DNA of 64,000 nt, taken from NCBI RefSeq assembly GCF_020523925.1, contig NZ_JAJAPW010000001.1:186001-250000 (forward strand), read 5' to 3'. The position numbers were made by a program, and so were the translations under genes. Positions 39,207-47,681 of this stretch are shown in pieces. Under the pieces are notes generated by a model, which worked only from the letters and a program-made list of their open reading frames with translations, searched no databases and had not been told where the DNA came from. The stretch comes from Neotamlana laminarinivorans (GTDB taxonomy: Bacteria; Bacteroidota; Bacteroidia; Flavobacteriales; Flavobacteriaceae). The stretch's first letter is position 1; each line of letters opens with the position of its first letter.

Positions 39207-39216
39207 TGTTGGCAAA
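39207..39216. repeat. left inverted repeat of the isochorismatase cassette
   Basis: TGTTGGCAAA here is the exact reverse complement of TTTGCCAACA at 39783-39792. The two copies bracket the isochorismatase-family gene, the left one 23 bases before its ATG. Confidence 0.5.
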
Positions 39217-39238
39217 CATTTAATAGCACTCTAAAAAA

Positions 39239-39802
39239 ATGATGAAAAATAGTAAAGCTTTATTAGTAATAGATATGCAAAAAGGCTCTTTCACGATAGA
39301 AACACCAAGATTTGATACAAATGGAGTTGTTAAACGAATTAATGAACTTGCCGAAATGTTTCGTGAATTAAACTACCCTGTTATTTATATACAGCACGAT
39401 GGAACAGGAACTGGAGAATTTGAAAAAAATAATACGGATTGGGAAAATTTAGACGAATTAAATGTGGAACCAACTGATATTAGAATTGACAAATATGCAA
39501 ATGATGTATTTTATAAATCTGAACTTCATTCAAAACTGAAAGAATTAAACGTGAATGAATTGTTTATAACGGGTTGTGCAACTGACTTTTGTGTTGAATC
39601 TACTATTCAATCAGCTCTAACAAAGGACTTTGATATAACTGTAGTTGAGGACGGACATACGACTGGTGAAAGACCGAACCTAAAAGCTGAACAAGTAATA
39701 AAGCATTATAATTGGGTTTGGCAGAATATGATTCCTACAAAGGGAAAAATTAAAGTAGAGAAAGCGGAAAAAATAAAAACGATTTGCCAACACGGTGTAT
39801 AA
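39239..39802 (+). CDS. isochorismatase-family cysteine hydrolase
   Basis: This is a 187-residue cytoplasmic hydrolase. The catalytic triad is visible: Asp12 (LLVIDMQKGSF), Lys85 (RIDKYANDVF) and Cys118 (ITGCATDFCVESTI). The cis-peptide GCATD motif precedes the Cys. Relatives hydrolyse amides or ethers (nicotinamidase, isochorismatase and others). The substrate is not determined, and nicotinamidase-specific metal-binding histidines are not obvious. The gene stands alone, 240 bases after the previous stop, with a stop codon just beyond an inverted-repeat copy and a long structured noncoding tail. This context, between two halves of a duplicated kinase system, suggests acquisition by horizontal transfer. 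Confidence 0.88.
   Translation: MMKNSKALLVIDMQKGSFTIETPRFDTNGVVKRINELAEMFRELNYPVIYIQHDGTGTGEFEKNNTDWENLDELNVEPTDIRIDKYANDVFYKSELHSKLKELNVNELFITGCATDFCVESTIQSALTKDFDITVVEDGHTTGERPNLKAEQVIKHYNWVWQNMIPTKGKIKVEKAEKIKTICQHGV
39783..39792. repeat. right inverted repeat of the isochorismatase cassette
   Basis: TTTGCCAACA pairs with the left copy at 39207-39216. It overlaps the last codons of the gene (Cys-Gln-His before Gly-Val-stop), so the repeat fixes part of the C-terminus. Confidence 0.5.
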
Positions 39803-40320
39803 AACATAGCTAATAAGTGCTTAACCGAAAGGTTTGTGTATATTTAGAAAGTCCGCCAAATTTTTTATTTGGCTTTTAAAAAGTGAAAAATTAAAAACAA
39901 AATATAAAAATTCGGCTCTGTGTTAATCCGAAAAGTTAGTGTCTTTTTACACGCTACGTTTCATACACAAGTCCGATAAGAAATTCGTATTATTTATCGA
40001 ATTCAGAAAAAAGAATGAACTTTAATATTTATACTTTCGAAGAGTATTCAATCATTCCGAAACAATCTTAAATTATGTTAGTAGGGATATAAAAAATAAA
40101 AAAAAATTTTTATAGGAAACTAACAAAGTAAAAAGGTTTTAGAATTTAAAGTATTGAAAATAAATAATTTACAGTTTAGGTCTGTATGCGTGTAAGTAAA
40201 ATTATATATAATAGAGCATATTTAGAAAGTATTTTTATTAAATTAGTTGAATATTCTATAAAATAAAATTTTACTTTTAAAGACAACAGCTTGTATAAAG
40301 AAGAATAATTATAATGTTAT
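39803..40320. other. 518-base noncoding tail of the cassette, rich in hairpins
   Basis: No reading frame of note exists on either strand. Short hairpins cluster in the first 200 bases: AACC-GAAA-GGTT just after 39820, GCCAAAT/ATTTGGC (39855-39873), TTCGG/CCGAA (39911-39932) and AATTCG/CGAATT (39982-40003). GTGTAT near 39795 can pair with ATACAC at 39963-39968, folding the segment between. The second half (about 40070-40320) is plain AT-rich sequence. Similar 3' tails after lone genes are familiar to me from other Flavobacteriaceae, but that is recollection and unchecked. Confidence 0.5.
39855..39877 (+). terminator. probable terminator after the isochorismatase-like gene
   Basis: A 7-bp stem, 39855-39861 (GCCAAAT) with 39867-39873 (ATTTGGC), has a T5 loop and is followed by four Ts. 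It is moderate in strength and may also be part of the cassette's structured tail. Confidence 0.5.
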
Positions 40321-40470
40321 ATTTCTACATTAAACAAAGTTTTTCACCGACATCCTGAAGCCAAAGGGGTAGGGTTATTTATAACAAAAGTTCAAATAGA
40401 AAGTATGGGAGGAACCATATCAGTAACAAGTAAGGTAAATAAAGGTACAACCTTTAAAATAAAATTTTAA
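40321..40470 (+). pseudogene. C-terminal remnant of a second sensor histidine kinase
   Basis: The frame ending at the TAA at 40468-40470 reads LNKVFHRHPEAKGVGLFITK and then VQIESMGGTISVTSKVNKGTTFKIKF. It lines up with the last ~50 residues of the PAS kinase (LNQVFHKHPEAKGVGLFMTK and on), including the G2 box of the ATPase domain. Nothing upstream continues the match, and there is no start codon. It precedes a response regulator by 21 bases, just as the intact kinase does. This is therefore the tail of a deleted kinase from a duplicated kinase-regulator pair. Confidence 0.88.
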
Positions 40471-40491
40471 AAAAGCCTAATAGCTAAGCTT

Positions 40492-40896
40492 ATGAATATT
40501 TGTATAATAGATGATGATGAAGTTTATCAATTCACAACACTTCAAATGTTAAAGAAAATTAATCTCGAAAAAAATGTAATGGCATTTTATGATGGAGAAG
40601 AAGCTATTAATTTTTTTTTAGATCATCTTGATGAAACAAGTAAATTACCCGATGTAATATTCCTAGATATTAACATGCCAATTATGGATGGTTTTCAATT
40701 CATGAATGAGTATATTAAAATAAAGCCTCAAGTTGGCAAAAAAATTACTATTTACATGATTTCTTCATCTGTAGATCCTATCGATTTGGAAAAAGCAAAA
40801 AATATTAGTGAAATTTCAGATTATATTATAAAACCAATAAAAAGAGGCGAATTAAAAAGTATTTTTGAAAATTTAAAAAAAGGTGGTAAAATTTAA
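40492..40896 (+). CDS. single-domain response regulator (orphaned paralogue)
   Basis: This 134-residue receiver domain has all key residues: acidic pair in CIIDDDEVYQF, phospho-Asp in IFLDINMPIMDGFQF, Ser in MISSSVDP and Lys in YIIKPIKRGE. It is a clear paralogue of the regulator at 38579, differing mainly at the N-terminus and near the end. Its own kinase survives only as the fragment just upstream. It could still be phosphorylated by the intact PAS kinase if expressed. No promoter is obvious, and the frame shows no decay. Confidence 0.88.
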   Translation: MNICIIDDDEVYQFTTLQMLKKINLEKNVMAFYDGEEAINFFLDHLDETSKLPDVIFLDINMPIMDGFQFMNEYIKIKPQVGKKITIYMISSSVDPIDLEKAKNISEISDYIIKPIKRGELKSIFENLKKGGKI

Positions 40897-40962
40897 TTTA
40901 ACAACTTGATGAAGAATAGTTACCAGTATTACCTTCAAAATACCTTAGGTTTAAATTAAGTT

Positions 40963-41436
40963 TTATTGATGATGATAGGGTTCGTTTCTTAAAATAGTAA
41001 ACCCTCTGTAAAGTTGTTCAATAAAAAATAAACGAATCATTTGGTGGGAAAACGTCATTTTCGATAAAGATATTTTTCCATTGGAACGTTTGTAAATATC
41101 TTCCGAAAACCCATAAGGTCCACCAATAACAAATACGAGTTGTTTTATACCAGAATTCATATGTTTTTGTAAATAACTTGAAAACCCTACAGAACTAAAT
41201 TGTTTGCCATTTTCATCAAGTAAAATTATAACATCAGATGTATTGGTTTTATTTAAAATAAGTTCACCTTCCTTTATTTTTTGTTGGGCTTCACTTAAGT
41301 TTTTAGAGTTTTTTATATCAGGAATAATTTCAAAAATAAATTTTACATAAAAACCTAAACGTTTTTCATATTCTGCAATTAAGGTAGTAAGTGGTTTACT
41401 ATCTGTTTTGCCTATAGAAATAAGTTTAATCGTCAT
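40963..41436 (-). CDS. rlmH: 23S rRNA (pseudouridine1915-N3)-methyltransferase
   Basis: This 157-residue SPOUT methyltransferase acts on helix 69 of the 70S ribosome. The SAM-binding knot is VIGGPYGFSEDIYKR, and the C-terminus NEPYHHQ, which contacts the substrate pseudouridine, is intact. The start MTIKLISIGKT is typical. It is divergent from nadC and is not cotranscribed with its neighbours. Confidence 0.96.
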   Translation of the reverse strand: MTIKLISIGKTDSKPLTTLIAEYEKRLGFYVKFIFEIIPDIKNSKNLSEAQQKIKEGELILNKTNTSDVIILLDENGKQFSSVGFSSYLQKHMNSGIKQLVFVIGGPYGFSEDIYKRSNGKISLSKMTFSHQMIRLFFIEQLYRGFTILRNEPYHHQ

Positions 41437-41536
41437 AATACTAAAAAGTGTAATGCGAAATTATGAATTTTGAATTTAATTGTAATATAAATATAAAATT
41501 CATAAAACTAAAATTTAATAAACTCAATCAATTTTT

Positions 41537-41544
41537 TATTTTTG
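41537..41544 (+). promoter_or_regulatory. -7 promoter element for nadC
   Basis: TATTTTTG matches TAnnTTTG. It overlaps an upstream in-frame TTG at 41542, which shows that the real nadC start is the ATG at 41569. Confidence 0.5.
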
Positions 41545-41568
41545 TTCAAAACTAACGCACAATTTTTT

Positions 41569-42429
41569 ATGATTACACAAGAGCAGTTTGATACCGAAGT
41601 GAAAATGATTATCGCTAATGCTATAAGAGAAGATGTTGGAGATGGCGACCATAGTTCTTTGGCCTGTATTCCAGATAATGCAAGAGGTAAGGCAAAATTA
41701 CTAGTTAAAGATAAAGGTATTATAGGTGGTGTTAATTTTGCGAAAAAGGTATTTGCTTACGTAGATAAAAATTTACGTCTTGATGTAAGAATTGAAGATG
41801 GTACAGAAGTATCCTTTGGAGATATAGTTATGTATGTAGAAGGTTCATCGCAATCTATTTTAAAAGCAGAACGTACAGTTTTAAATGCTATGCAACGTAT
41901 GAGTGCTATTGCAACAAAAACCAAAATGTTTGTAGATTTAATAGAAGGCACAGGTACTAAAATACTAGATACGCGTAAAACAACTCCTGGTATTCGAGTT
42001 TTAGAAAAGTGGGCAGTAAAAATTGGAGGAGGAGAAAACCATAGATTTGCACTTTACGATATGATTATGTTAAAAGATAACCATATAGATTTTGCAGGAG
42101 GCATTACAAAAGCCATTGAAATGACAAAAAATTACCTTAGAGATACAGGTAAAGATTTACAAATTATGGTTGAAGCAAGAAATTTAACAGAAGTTGAAGA
42201 AATACTACAAAATGACGGTATTTACAGAATTATGTTAGATAATTTTGATTATGAAGATACTCGTAAAGCCGTAAAGCTTATAGGTAATAAATGTTTAACA
42301 GAATCTTCTGGTAATATAAACGAAGAAACCATTAGGTTTTATGCAGAATGCGGTGTAAATTACATTTCTAGCGGCGCATTAACTCATTCAGTTTATAACA
42401 TGGATTTAAGTTTAAAAGCCATAAAATAA
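41569..42429 (+). CDS. nadC: nicotinate-nucleotide pyrophosphorylase (quinolinate phosphoribosyltransferase)
   Basis: This enzyme converts quinolinate and PRPP to nicotinate mononucleotide in de novo NAD synthesis. From the ATG at 41569 it has 286 residues (MITQEQFDTEVKMII). The family signatures are present: EDVGDGDHSS, the PRPP/quinolinate loop TRKTTPGIRVLEKWAVKIGGG, HRFALYDMIMLKDNH, VEARNL and SSGALTHS. No nadA or nadB is in the window. The next genes on this strand are a YihY protein, a DUF2147 protein and priA. Confidence 0.95.
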   Translation: MITQEQFDTEVKMIIANAIREDVGDGDHSSLACIPDNARGKAKLLVKDKGIIGGVNFAKKVFAYVDKNLRLDVRIEDGTEVSFGDIVMYVEGSSQSILKAERTVLNAMQRMSAIATKTKMFVDLIEGTGTKILDTRKTTPGIRVLEKWAVKIGGGENHRFALYDMIMLKDNHIDFAGGITKAIEMTKNYLRDTGKDLQIMVEARNLTEVEEILQNDGIYRIMLDNFDYEDTRKAVKLIGNKCLTESSGNINEETIRFYAECGVNYISSGALTHSVYNMDLSLKAIK

Positions 42430-42514
42430 AATAGTATTTTATTTAACTGTTTTTTAAAAGATTATTCATCACATTGTTTTATTAACTTTGTAGTAAATAA
42501 ATGCTTGAAATTTG

Positions 42515-43456
42515 ATGAGTAAACCTATAGAAGACAAACTAAATAAAATACCTATTGTAAATGTCTTAATTGGTTTTTTAAAAAAACTTAAGCTACCCGG
42601 TTTAGTAGGTTTATCGTTTTTCGATTTATTAGAATTATACATAACCGGTATAGTAAAAGGCGCTTTAACAACACGGGCAAGCGCTATAGCGTTTAGTTTT
42701 TTTACAGCATTATTTCCGTTTTTGTTGTTTGTGCTATTTATAATTCCGTATATTCCAATAGCAGATTTTAAAATAGAATTTTTGCGGTTTTTAGAGTCGT
42801 TTTTACCCCCAACAACCTCCGATTTTTTCTTTACTAATATATTTGAAAATATAGATAAATCTCCACGTGGCGGTTTATTATCTTCGGTTTTTGTATTGTC
42901 TTTATTATTAATGGCAAATGGAGTAAATGCATTATTTTCGGGTTTCGAAAACTCATATCACGAACAATTAAGCAGAAATGTATTTAGGCAATATTTATAT
43001 GCTTTGGGTATAGCTCTAATTTTAGCTTTTTTACTTATTTTAACCATTGCTGTACTTGGATATTTTCAAATATATGTTGTACAAGGCTTAGTTGATGCCT
43101 TAAAAGGAAGTAGTTTAGAGGTTAATGTAAATGATGTATTTTGGGCAAACGTTGTTAAGTATGCATTTTTTGTAATTATGGTATATATTGCTACATCAAT
43201 ACTGTATTATTTTGGAACACAAGAAGGCAAACACTCAAAATTTTTCTCAATAGGCGCATTGTTTACTACAATTTTAATAATGGTAACTTCGTTTTTATTT
43301 GGAGTTTATATCGAGAATTTTAGTCAATATAATAAGCTTTATGGGTCAATAGGGGCATTGTTAATATTATTATTTTATTTGTGGTTAAATGCCAATATTT
43401 TATTGTTAGGTTTCGAGTTAAATGCATCATTAAACAAACTAAAAAAGAATATATAA
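42515..43456 (+). CDS. YihY/BrkB-family inner-membrane protein
   Basis: This 313-residue protein starts at the ATG at 42515; an in-frame TTG three bases earlier is less likely. About six hydrophobic segments are visible, with the family motif TRASAIAFSFFTALFPFLLF near residue 55 and the C-terminal GALLILLFYLWLNANILLLG. The family was once called ribonuclease BN, but that activity belongs to a different protein. The transport role is not established. It is 2 bases from the next gene (DUF2147) and likely part of the nadC-to-priA run. Confidence 0.88.
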   Translation: MSKPIEDKLNKIPIVNVLIGFLKKLKLPGLVGLSFFDLLELYITGIVKGALTTRASAIAFSFFTALFPFLLFVLFIIPYIPIADFKIEFLRFLESFLPPTTSDFFFTNIFENIDKSPRGGLLSSVFVLSLLLMANGVNALFSGFENSYHEQLSRNVFRQYLYALGIALILAFLLILTIAVLGYFQIYVVQGLVDALKGSSLEVNVNDVFWANVVKYAFFVIMVYIATSILYYFGTQEGKHSKFFSIGALFTTILIMVTSFLFGVYIENFSQYNKLYGSIGALLILLFYLWLNANILLLGFELNASLNKLKKNI

Positions 43457-43458
43457 AA

Positions 43459-43881
43459 ATGAAAAAAATTGCACTATTATTAATATTTTGTTTATCAACT
43501 ACTATCACATTTTCTCAAGATATTTTTGGAAAATGGATAACTATTGACGATGAAACTGGAGTTGAAAAATCCATAGTTAATATTTATGAAAAAAACGGTA
43601 AAGTTTACGGTAAAATAGTAGACATTTTAAATAAAGACCGTAAAGGTGTTTTATGTGATAAATGTGAAGGTAACGAAAAAAATAAACCTATTTTAGGTTT
43701 GGTAATTATTAAAGATTTAAAGAAAGAAGGAGAATATTATAAAAATGGAACAATTTTTAACCCAGAAAACGGTAAAAAATATACCTGCCGTATTACTTTA
43801 AGTGATAATCCAGACGTTTTACAAGTTCGAGGCTACATATCTTTTTTATATGCTACACAGTACTGGAAACGATTAAAATAA
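43459..43881 (+). CDS. DUF2147 family secreted protein
   Basis: The real start is the ATG at 43459, giving 140 residues with a signal peptide (MKKIALLLIFCLSTTITFSQ). The mature part opens DIFGKWITIDDETG and ends GYISFLYATQYWKRLK, the DUF2147 pattern of a lipocalin-like beta-barrel. Two Cys near the middle (LCDKCEG) could form a disulfide in the periplasm. No function is known for the family. It sits between the YihY gene and priA with very short gaps. Confidence 0.88.
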   Translation: MKKIALLLIFCLSTTITFSQDIFGKWITIDDETGVEKSIVNIYEKNGKVYGKIVDILNKDRKGVLCDKCEGNEKNKPILGLVIIKDLKKEGEYYKNGTIFNPENGKKYTCRITLSDNPDVLQVRGYISFLYATQYWKRLK

Positions 43882-43902
43882 TTTCTAAAACTAATAATTA
43901 TA

Positions 43903-46353
43903 TTGTTTTTTATAGATGTTATAATACCTGTTCCGCTTCAAAAACTATTTACATATAGCATCACAGAAGCCGAAGCTAATTTTTTAAAACCAGGAATGCG
44001 CGTTTCTGTGCCTTTTGGTAAAAGCAAAATTTACACAGGTATTGTTTATAGCATACACAACGTAGCTCCAACAGCTTACGAAGCAAAAGAAATTTATCAA
44101 ATTCTTGACGATTTTCCCATTGTAACATCAACACAATTACAACTTTGGCAATGGATGGCAAAATATTATATGTGTACTTTAGGCGATATAATGCGAGCTG
44201 CTTTACCAAGTGCCTTTATTTTAGAAAGCGAAACATTAATTACTAAAAATAATAAAAAAGTAATTGATGAAACTGTTTTAATAGATGATGAATTCTTAAT
44301 TTATGAAGCACTTCATCATCAATCATCATTAAAAATACATGATGTTTCAAATATTTTAAACAAAAAAAATGTACTTCCTGTAATTAAGTCTTTAATAGAA
44401 AAAGAAGCTATTATTGTTGAAGAAGAGGTTTACGAAAAATACATACCTAAACTAGTTCGTTATGTAAGGTTGCATTCAAAGTATAATTCAGATGAAGCAC
44501 TTCAAGGCTTGTTAGAAGATTTAGGAAGAGCTCATAAGCAAAAGGAAGTTGTTTTAAGTCTTTTCTCTTTAGCAGCAAAAACTAAGAAGCCAGTTAAAGT
44601 TTCAGAATTATCAAATGCAATAAATGCGTCTTCAGGAATTATTAAAACTTTAATAGATAAAGAAATTTTTGAAGAATACCACATACAAACAGATAGGGTT
44701 AGCTATTCAGGAGAACAAACAGAGGATAGTAAACAGCTTAATACGCATCAAAATACGGCTTATAATGAAATTTTAGAATCATTTAAAACTCAAAATGTAA
44801 CATTATTACACGGGGTTACATCCTCTGGTAAAACCGAGATTTATGTTAAGCTAATAGAGGATGCATTAAGTAAAAAACAACAAGTTTTGTATTTGCTTCC
44901 AGAAATAGCGTTAACCACACAATTAGTAAATAGATTACAAAATTATTTTGGAGAAAAAGTAGCAGTTTTTCATTCAAAATACTCAACGAACGAGCGTGTA
45001 GAAGTCTGGAATAACGTTTTAAGTAATTCAAAAAAAGCGCAAATAATATTAGGGGCACGTTCTTCTATTTTTATGCCTTATATTAATTTAGGATTAATAA
45101 TTGTAGATGAAGAACACGAGCAATCTTTTAAACAATTCGATCCGGCACCTCGATATCAAGCCAGAGATACAAGTATAGTTTTAGCTAATTTACATAAAGC
45201 AAAAGTGCTTTTAGGGTCGGCAACACCGAGTTTAGAAAGCTATTTTAATGCGAAACAAAATAAGTATGGTTTAGTTGAATTAATGCATAGGTATAACAAT
45301 GTGCTAATGCCAGATATTGAATTAATAGATTTAAAGGATAAGCATAAAAAAAAGCGAATGAAAGGTCATTTTAGTGACCGATTAATCGAAGAAATGACTG
45401 AAGCTTTAAGCGAAGGTTACCAAGTAATATTATTTCAAAATCGTCGTGGTTATTCTCCAATAATTGAGTGCAACACTTGCGGTAATTCTCCGCAATGCCC
45501 AAATTGCGATGTAAGTTTAACCTATCATCAATACAGAAATCAATTACGTTGCCATTATTGTGGTTACAATACCATAATGATTCAAGATTGTATGGCCTGC
45601 GGTAGTCAAGATTTAGATAGTAAAGGTTTAGGTACGCAGCAAATTGAAAAGGAGGTTGAGGTGTTATTTCCCAACCATAAAGTTGCCAGAATGGATTTAG
45701 ATACCACACGTGGCAAATATGGTTATCAAAAAATAATAACGGCTCTTGAGCAACAAGAAATTGATATTTTAGTAGGTACACAAATGTTAACCAAGGGTTT
45801 AGATTTTAGAAATATAAAACTAGTTGGTATAATGAATGCCGATAGTATGCTTAATTTTCCAGACTTTAGGGCGCACGAGCGTAGTTACCAACTTATGCAA
45901 CAAGTAGCTGGTAGGGCAGGGCGAACTAAAGAGAGAGGCAAGGTACTAATACAGACATACAATCCACATCATAAAATTTTGCAACAAGTATCTACAAATA
46001 ATTATGTGGAGATGTTTAAAGAACAAATGGACGAACGTTTCAATTTTAAATATCCACCGGTTTATAAGCAAATAAAAATTACGTTAAAGCATAAAGATTA
46101 TAATAGAGTAGAGGCTGCATCAATATGGTTGACAAAATCATTAAGGCAGGTTTTTAAAAATAATGTTTTGGGGCCAGAAGCACCACCAGTGGCTCGTATT
46201 AGAAACCAGTTTCACAAAAATATTTTAATAAAAATTCCAAAAGAACAGTCTTTACAAAAAACAAAAGAAGCCATTATTAAAATTAATAATAGCTTCTTTA
46301 GTGTTAAAGATTTTAGGTCGGTTAAGTTAATTCTAAATGTCGATAACTTTTAA
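43903..46353 (+). CDS. priA: primosomal protein N' (replication-restart helicase PriA)
   Basis: This 816-residue superfamily 2 helicase restarts stalled replication forks. It starts at a TTG (43903), giving MFFIDVIIPVPLQKLFTYSI, the conserved PriA opening; no in-frame ATG fits better. The DNA-binding 3' BD and winged helix (about 1-270) are followed by Walker A HGVTSSGKTEIY, the DEEH box in IVDEEHEQSFKQ, and eight zinc Cys (CNTCGNSPQCPNC and CHYCG, CMACG). The helicase motif GRAGRTKERG is present. All key residues are visible. Last gene of the nadC run. Confidence 0.95.
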   Translation: MFFIDVIIPVPLQKLFTYSITEAEANFLKPGMRVSVPFGKSKIYTGIVYSIHNVAPTAYEAKEIYQILDDFPIVTSTQLQLWQWMAKYYMCTLGDIMRAALPSAFILESETLITKNNKKVIDETVLIDDEFLIYEALHHQSSLKIHDVSNILNKKNVLPVIKSLIEKEAIIVEEEVYEKYIPKLVRYVRLHSKYNSDEALQGLLEDLGRAHKQKEVVLSLFSLAAKTKKPVKVSELSNAINASSGIIKTLIDKEIFEEYHIQTDRVSYSGEQTEDSKQLNTHQNTAYNEILESFKTQNVTLLHGVTSSGKTEIYVKLIEDALSKKQQVLYLLPEIALTTQLVNRLQNYFGEKVAVFHSKYSTNERVEVWNNVLSNSKKAQIILGARSSIFMPYINLGLIIVDEEHEQSFKQFDPAPRYQARDTSIVLANLHKAKVLLGSATPSLESYFNAKQNKYGLVELMHRYNNVLMPDIELIDLKDKHKKKRMKGHFSDRLIEEMTEALSEGYQVILFQNRRGYSPIIECNTCGNSPQCPNCDVSLTYHQYRNQLRCHYCGYNTIMIQDCMACGSQDLDSKGLGTQQIEKEVEVLFPNHKVARMDLDTTRGKYGYQKIITALEQQEIDILVGTQMLTKGLDFRNIKLVGIMNADSMLNFPDFRAHERSYQLMQQVAGRAGRTKERGKVLIQTYNPHHKILQQVSTNNYVEMFKEQMDERFNFKYPPVYKQIKITLKHKDYNRVEAASIWLTKSLRQVFKNNVLGPEAPPVARIRNQFHKNILIKIPKEQSLQKTKEAIIKINNSFFSVKDFRSVKLILNVDNF

Positions 46354-46439
46354 ATCAAAATTATTGGATTTGGGATCAATATCTTGAATTGTACGTTTAA
46401 GAATTACAATAAACTAAGAAATTTTAATTTAGTGTAGGT

Positions 46440-47135
46440 TTAAATATTATTTAAAGCATCTACAAGTTGAGTTTTTTTGTTTCGGCTTAACGGAATTTCG
46501 TAAGCGCCAACTTCAACATTTTTACTATTAAATCTGTCAATTTTATCTAAATTAACAATATATGATTTGTGAATTCTTAAAAACTTACCTTCAGGTAATT
46601 CAGCTTCAAAAGATTTCATTGTAGATAAAACCACTAAGCTGTTTTCTTCTGTAACAAGTTTAACATAGTCCCCAAGGGCTTCAATCCATTTAATGTCTTT
46701 AATATATACTTTACGTTTTTTAAGGTTACTTTTAACAAAAATGTGTTCACCTTCTTCTTCATTAAAATCTAGAGTTAGTCTATGTTGTTCAATAGCCTTG
46801 TCTACAGAAGTGTTAAAACGTTCTCTGGTGATAGGTTTGTGTAAGTAATCGGTAGCGTCGTAATTAAATGCTTTAAAGGCATACTCGGTTTTACCAGTTA
46901 CAAAAATAATTTGTGGTTTTTTGTTTAATACGTCTAACAACTCAAAGCCATTTAAAACAGGCATTTCAATGTCCAAGAAAATTAAGTCTACTTGATGCGT
47001 ATTTAAACCATTTTTAGTTTCGAGAGCACTGCTGTACTCAGCAATTAAATTTAGCGAAGGATGATTCTCAACAAGCTTCACAATCGATAATCGTTGTATT
47101 GCTGAATCATCTACTACTACACAGTTTAAAGTCAT
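46440..47135 (-). CDS. LytTR-family response regulator
   Basis: The 231-residue product has a receiver domain (about 1-125) with VVVDDSAIQRLSIV and the phospho-Asp in LIFLDIEMPVLNGFELL. The Lys is in DYLHKPITRERF. A LytTR DNA-binding domain (about 135-231) follows, with VKSNLKKRKVYIKDIKWIEA, FLRIHKSYIVNLDKID and PLSRNKK. Such regulators bind direct repeats upstream of target genes. No sensor kinase is adjacent, so the partner is likely elsewhere. It is divergent from the rpsF operon. Confidence 0.93.
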   Translation of the reverse strand: MTLNCVVVDDSAIQRLSIVKLVENHPSLNLIAEYSSALETKNGLNTHQVDLIFLDIEMPVLNGFELLDVLNKKPQIIFVTGKTEYAFKAFNYDATDYLHKPITRERFNTSVDKAIEQHRLTLDFNEEEGEHIFVKSNLKKRKVYIKDIKWIEALGDYVKLVTEENSLVVLSTMKSFEAELPEGKFLRIHKSYIVNLDKIDRFNSKNVEVGAYEIPLSRNKKTQLVDALNNI

Positions 47136-47278
47136 AACATTTAAATTATTTCGGTTAAGATATCGACAATATTACAATAAATTCCGCTAAAAACCAAAAA
47201 TCATCGGTGAAATGTGTTTTTTAACTTTTTTTTAACAATTTAGATGATTTGTTTTTTGCAATATTAAATAGAGAATAG

Positions 47279-47309
47279 TTGTCTAATATACAAATATTAT
47301 ATATTTTTG
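47279..47309 (+). promoter_or_regulatory. promoter of the rpsF-rpsR-rplI operon
   Basis: TTG at 47279-47281, a 20-base spacer, and TATTTTTG at 47302-47309. This is one of the best -33/-7 matches in the window. Expected start near 47315, giving a leader of about 25 bases before the ATG of rpsF. Confidence 0.7.
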
Positions 47310-47340
47310 CAGCCAATTTTAAATTTTAAACAAATTTTTT

Positions 47341-47679
47341 ATGAATCATTATGAAACTGTTTTCATCTTAAATCCCGTTTTATCTGAAGATCAGATAAAG
47401 GAAACAGTAAAGAAATACGAAGATTTTCTTGTTTCTAACGGTGCTAAGATGATATCGAAAGAAGATTGGGGCTTAAAAAAACTAGCTTACCCAATTCAAA
47501 ACAAAAAAAGTGGCTTTTACCATTTATTTGAGTACACTGTACCAGGAGAAGTTATTAACGCCTTAGAAATTGAGTTTAGACGTGACGAGCGTTTTATGCG
47601 TTATTTAACTGTAAAATTAGACAAGCATGCAGTGGCTTGGGCAGAACGTAGAAGAGAAAAACTTAAAGTAAAAGCGTAA
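47341..47679 (+). CDS. rpsF: 30S ribosomal protein S6
   Basis: The 112-residue product has the S6 opening [19 protein letters not shown] and the signature [23 protein letters not shown]. The C-terminus is short and basic with no long acidic tail. It is the first gene of the conserved rpsF-rpsR-rplI operon and binds S18 on the small subunit platform. The two-base gap to rpsR implies coupled translation. Confidence 0.97.
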   Translation: MNHYETVFILNPVLSEDQIKETVKKYEDFLVSNGAKMISKEDWGLKKLAYPIQNKKSGFYHLFEYTVPGEVINALEIEFRRDERFMRYLTVKLDKHAVAWAERRREKLKVKA

Positions 47680-47681
47680 TC

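Noticed and set aside
39207-39792. Classical integron cassette with attC
   Set aside because: The repeat sequence does not match GTTRRRY/RYYYAAC and no integron integrase is present in the window. A different cassette-like origin is kept as the hypothesis.
40321-40470. Independent small gene in front of the orphan regulator
   Set aside because: No start codon and direct match to the kinase C-terminus; called a remnant.
45371-45781. 136-codon minus-strand frame within priA
   Set aside because: It lies opposite the zinc-binding and helicase region of priA and has no recognisable motif.
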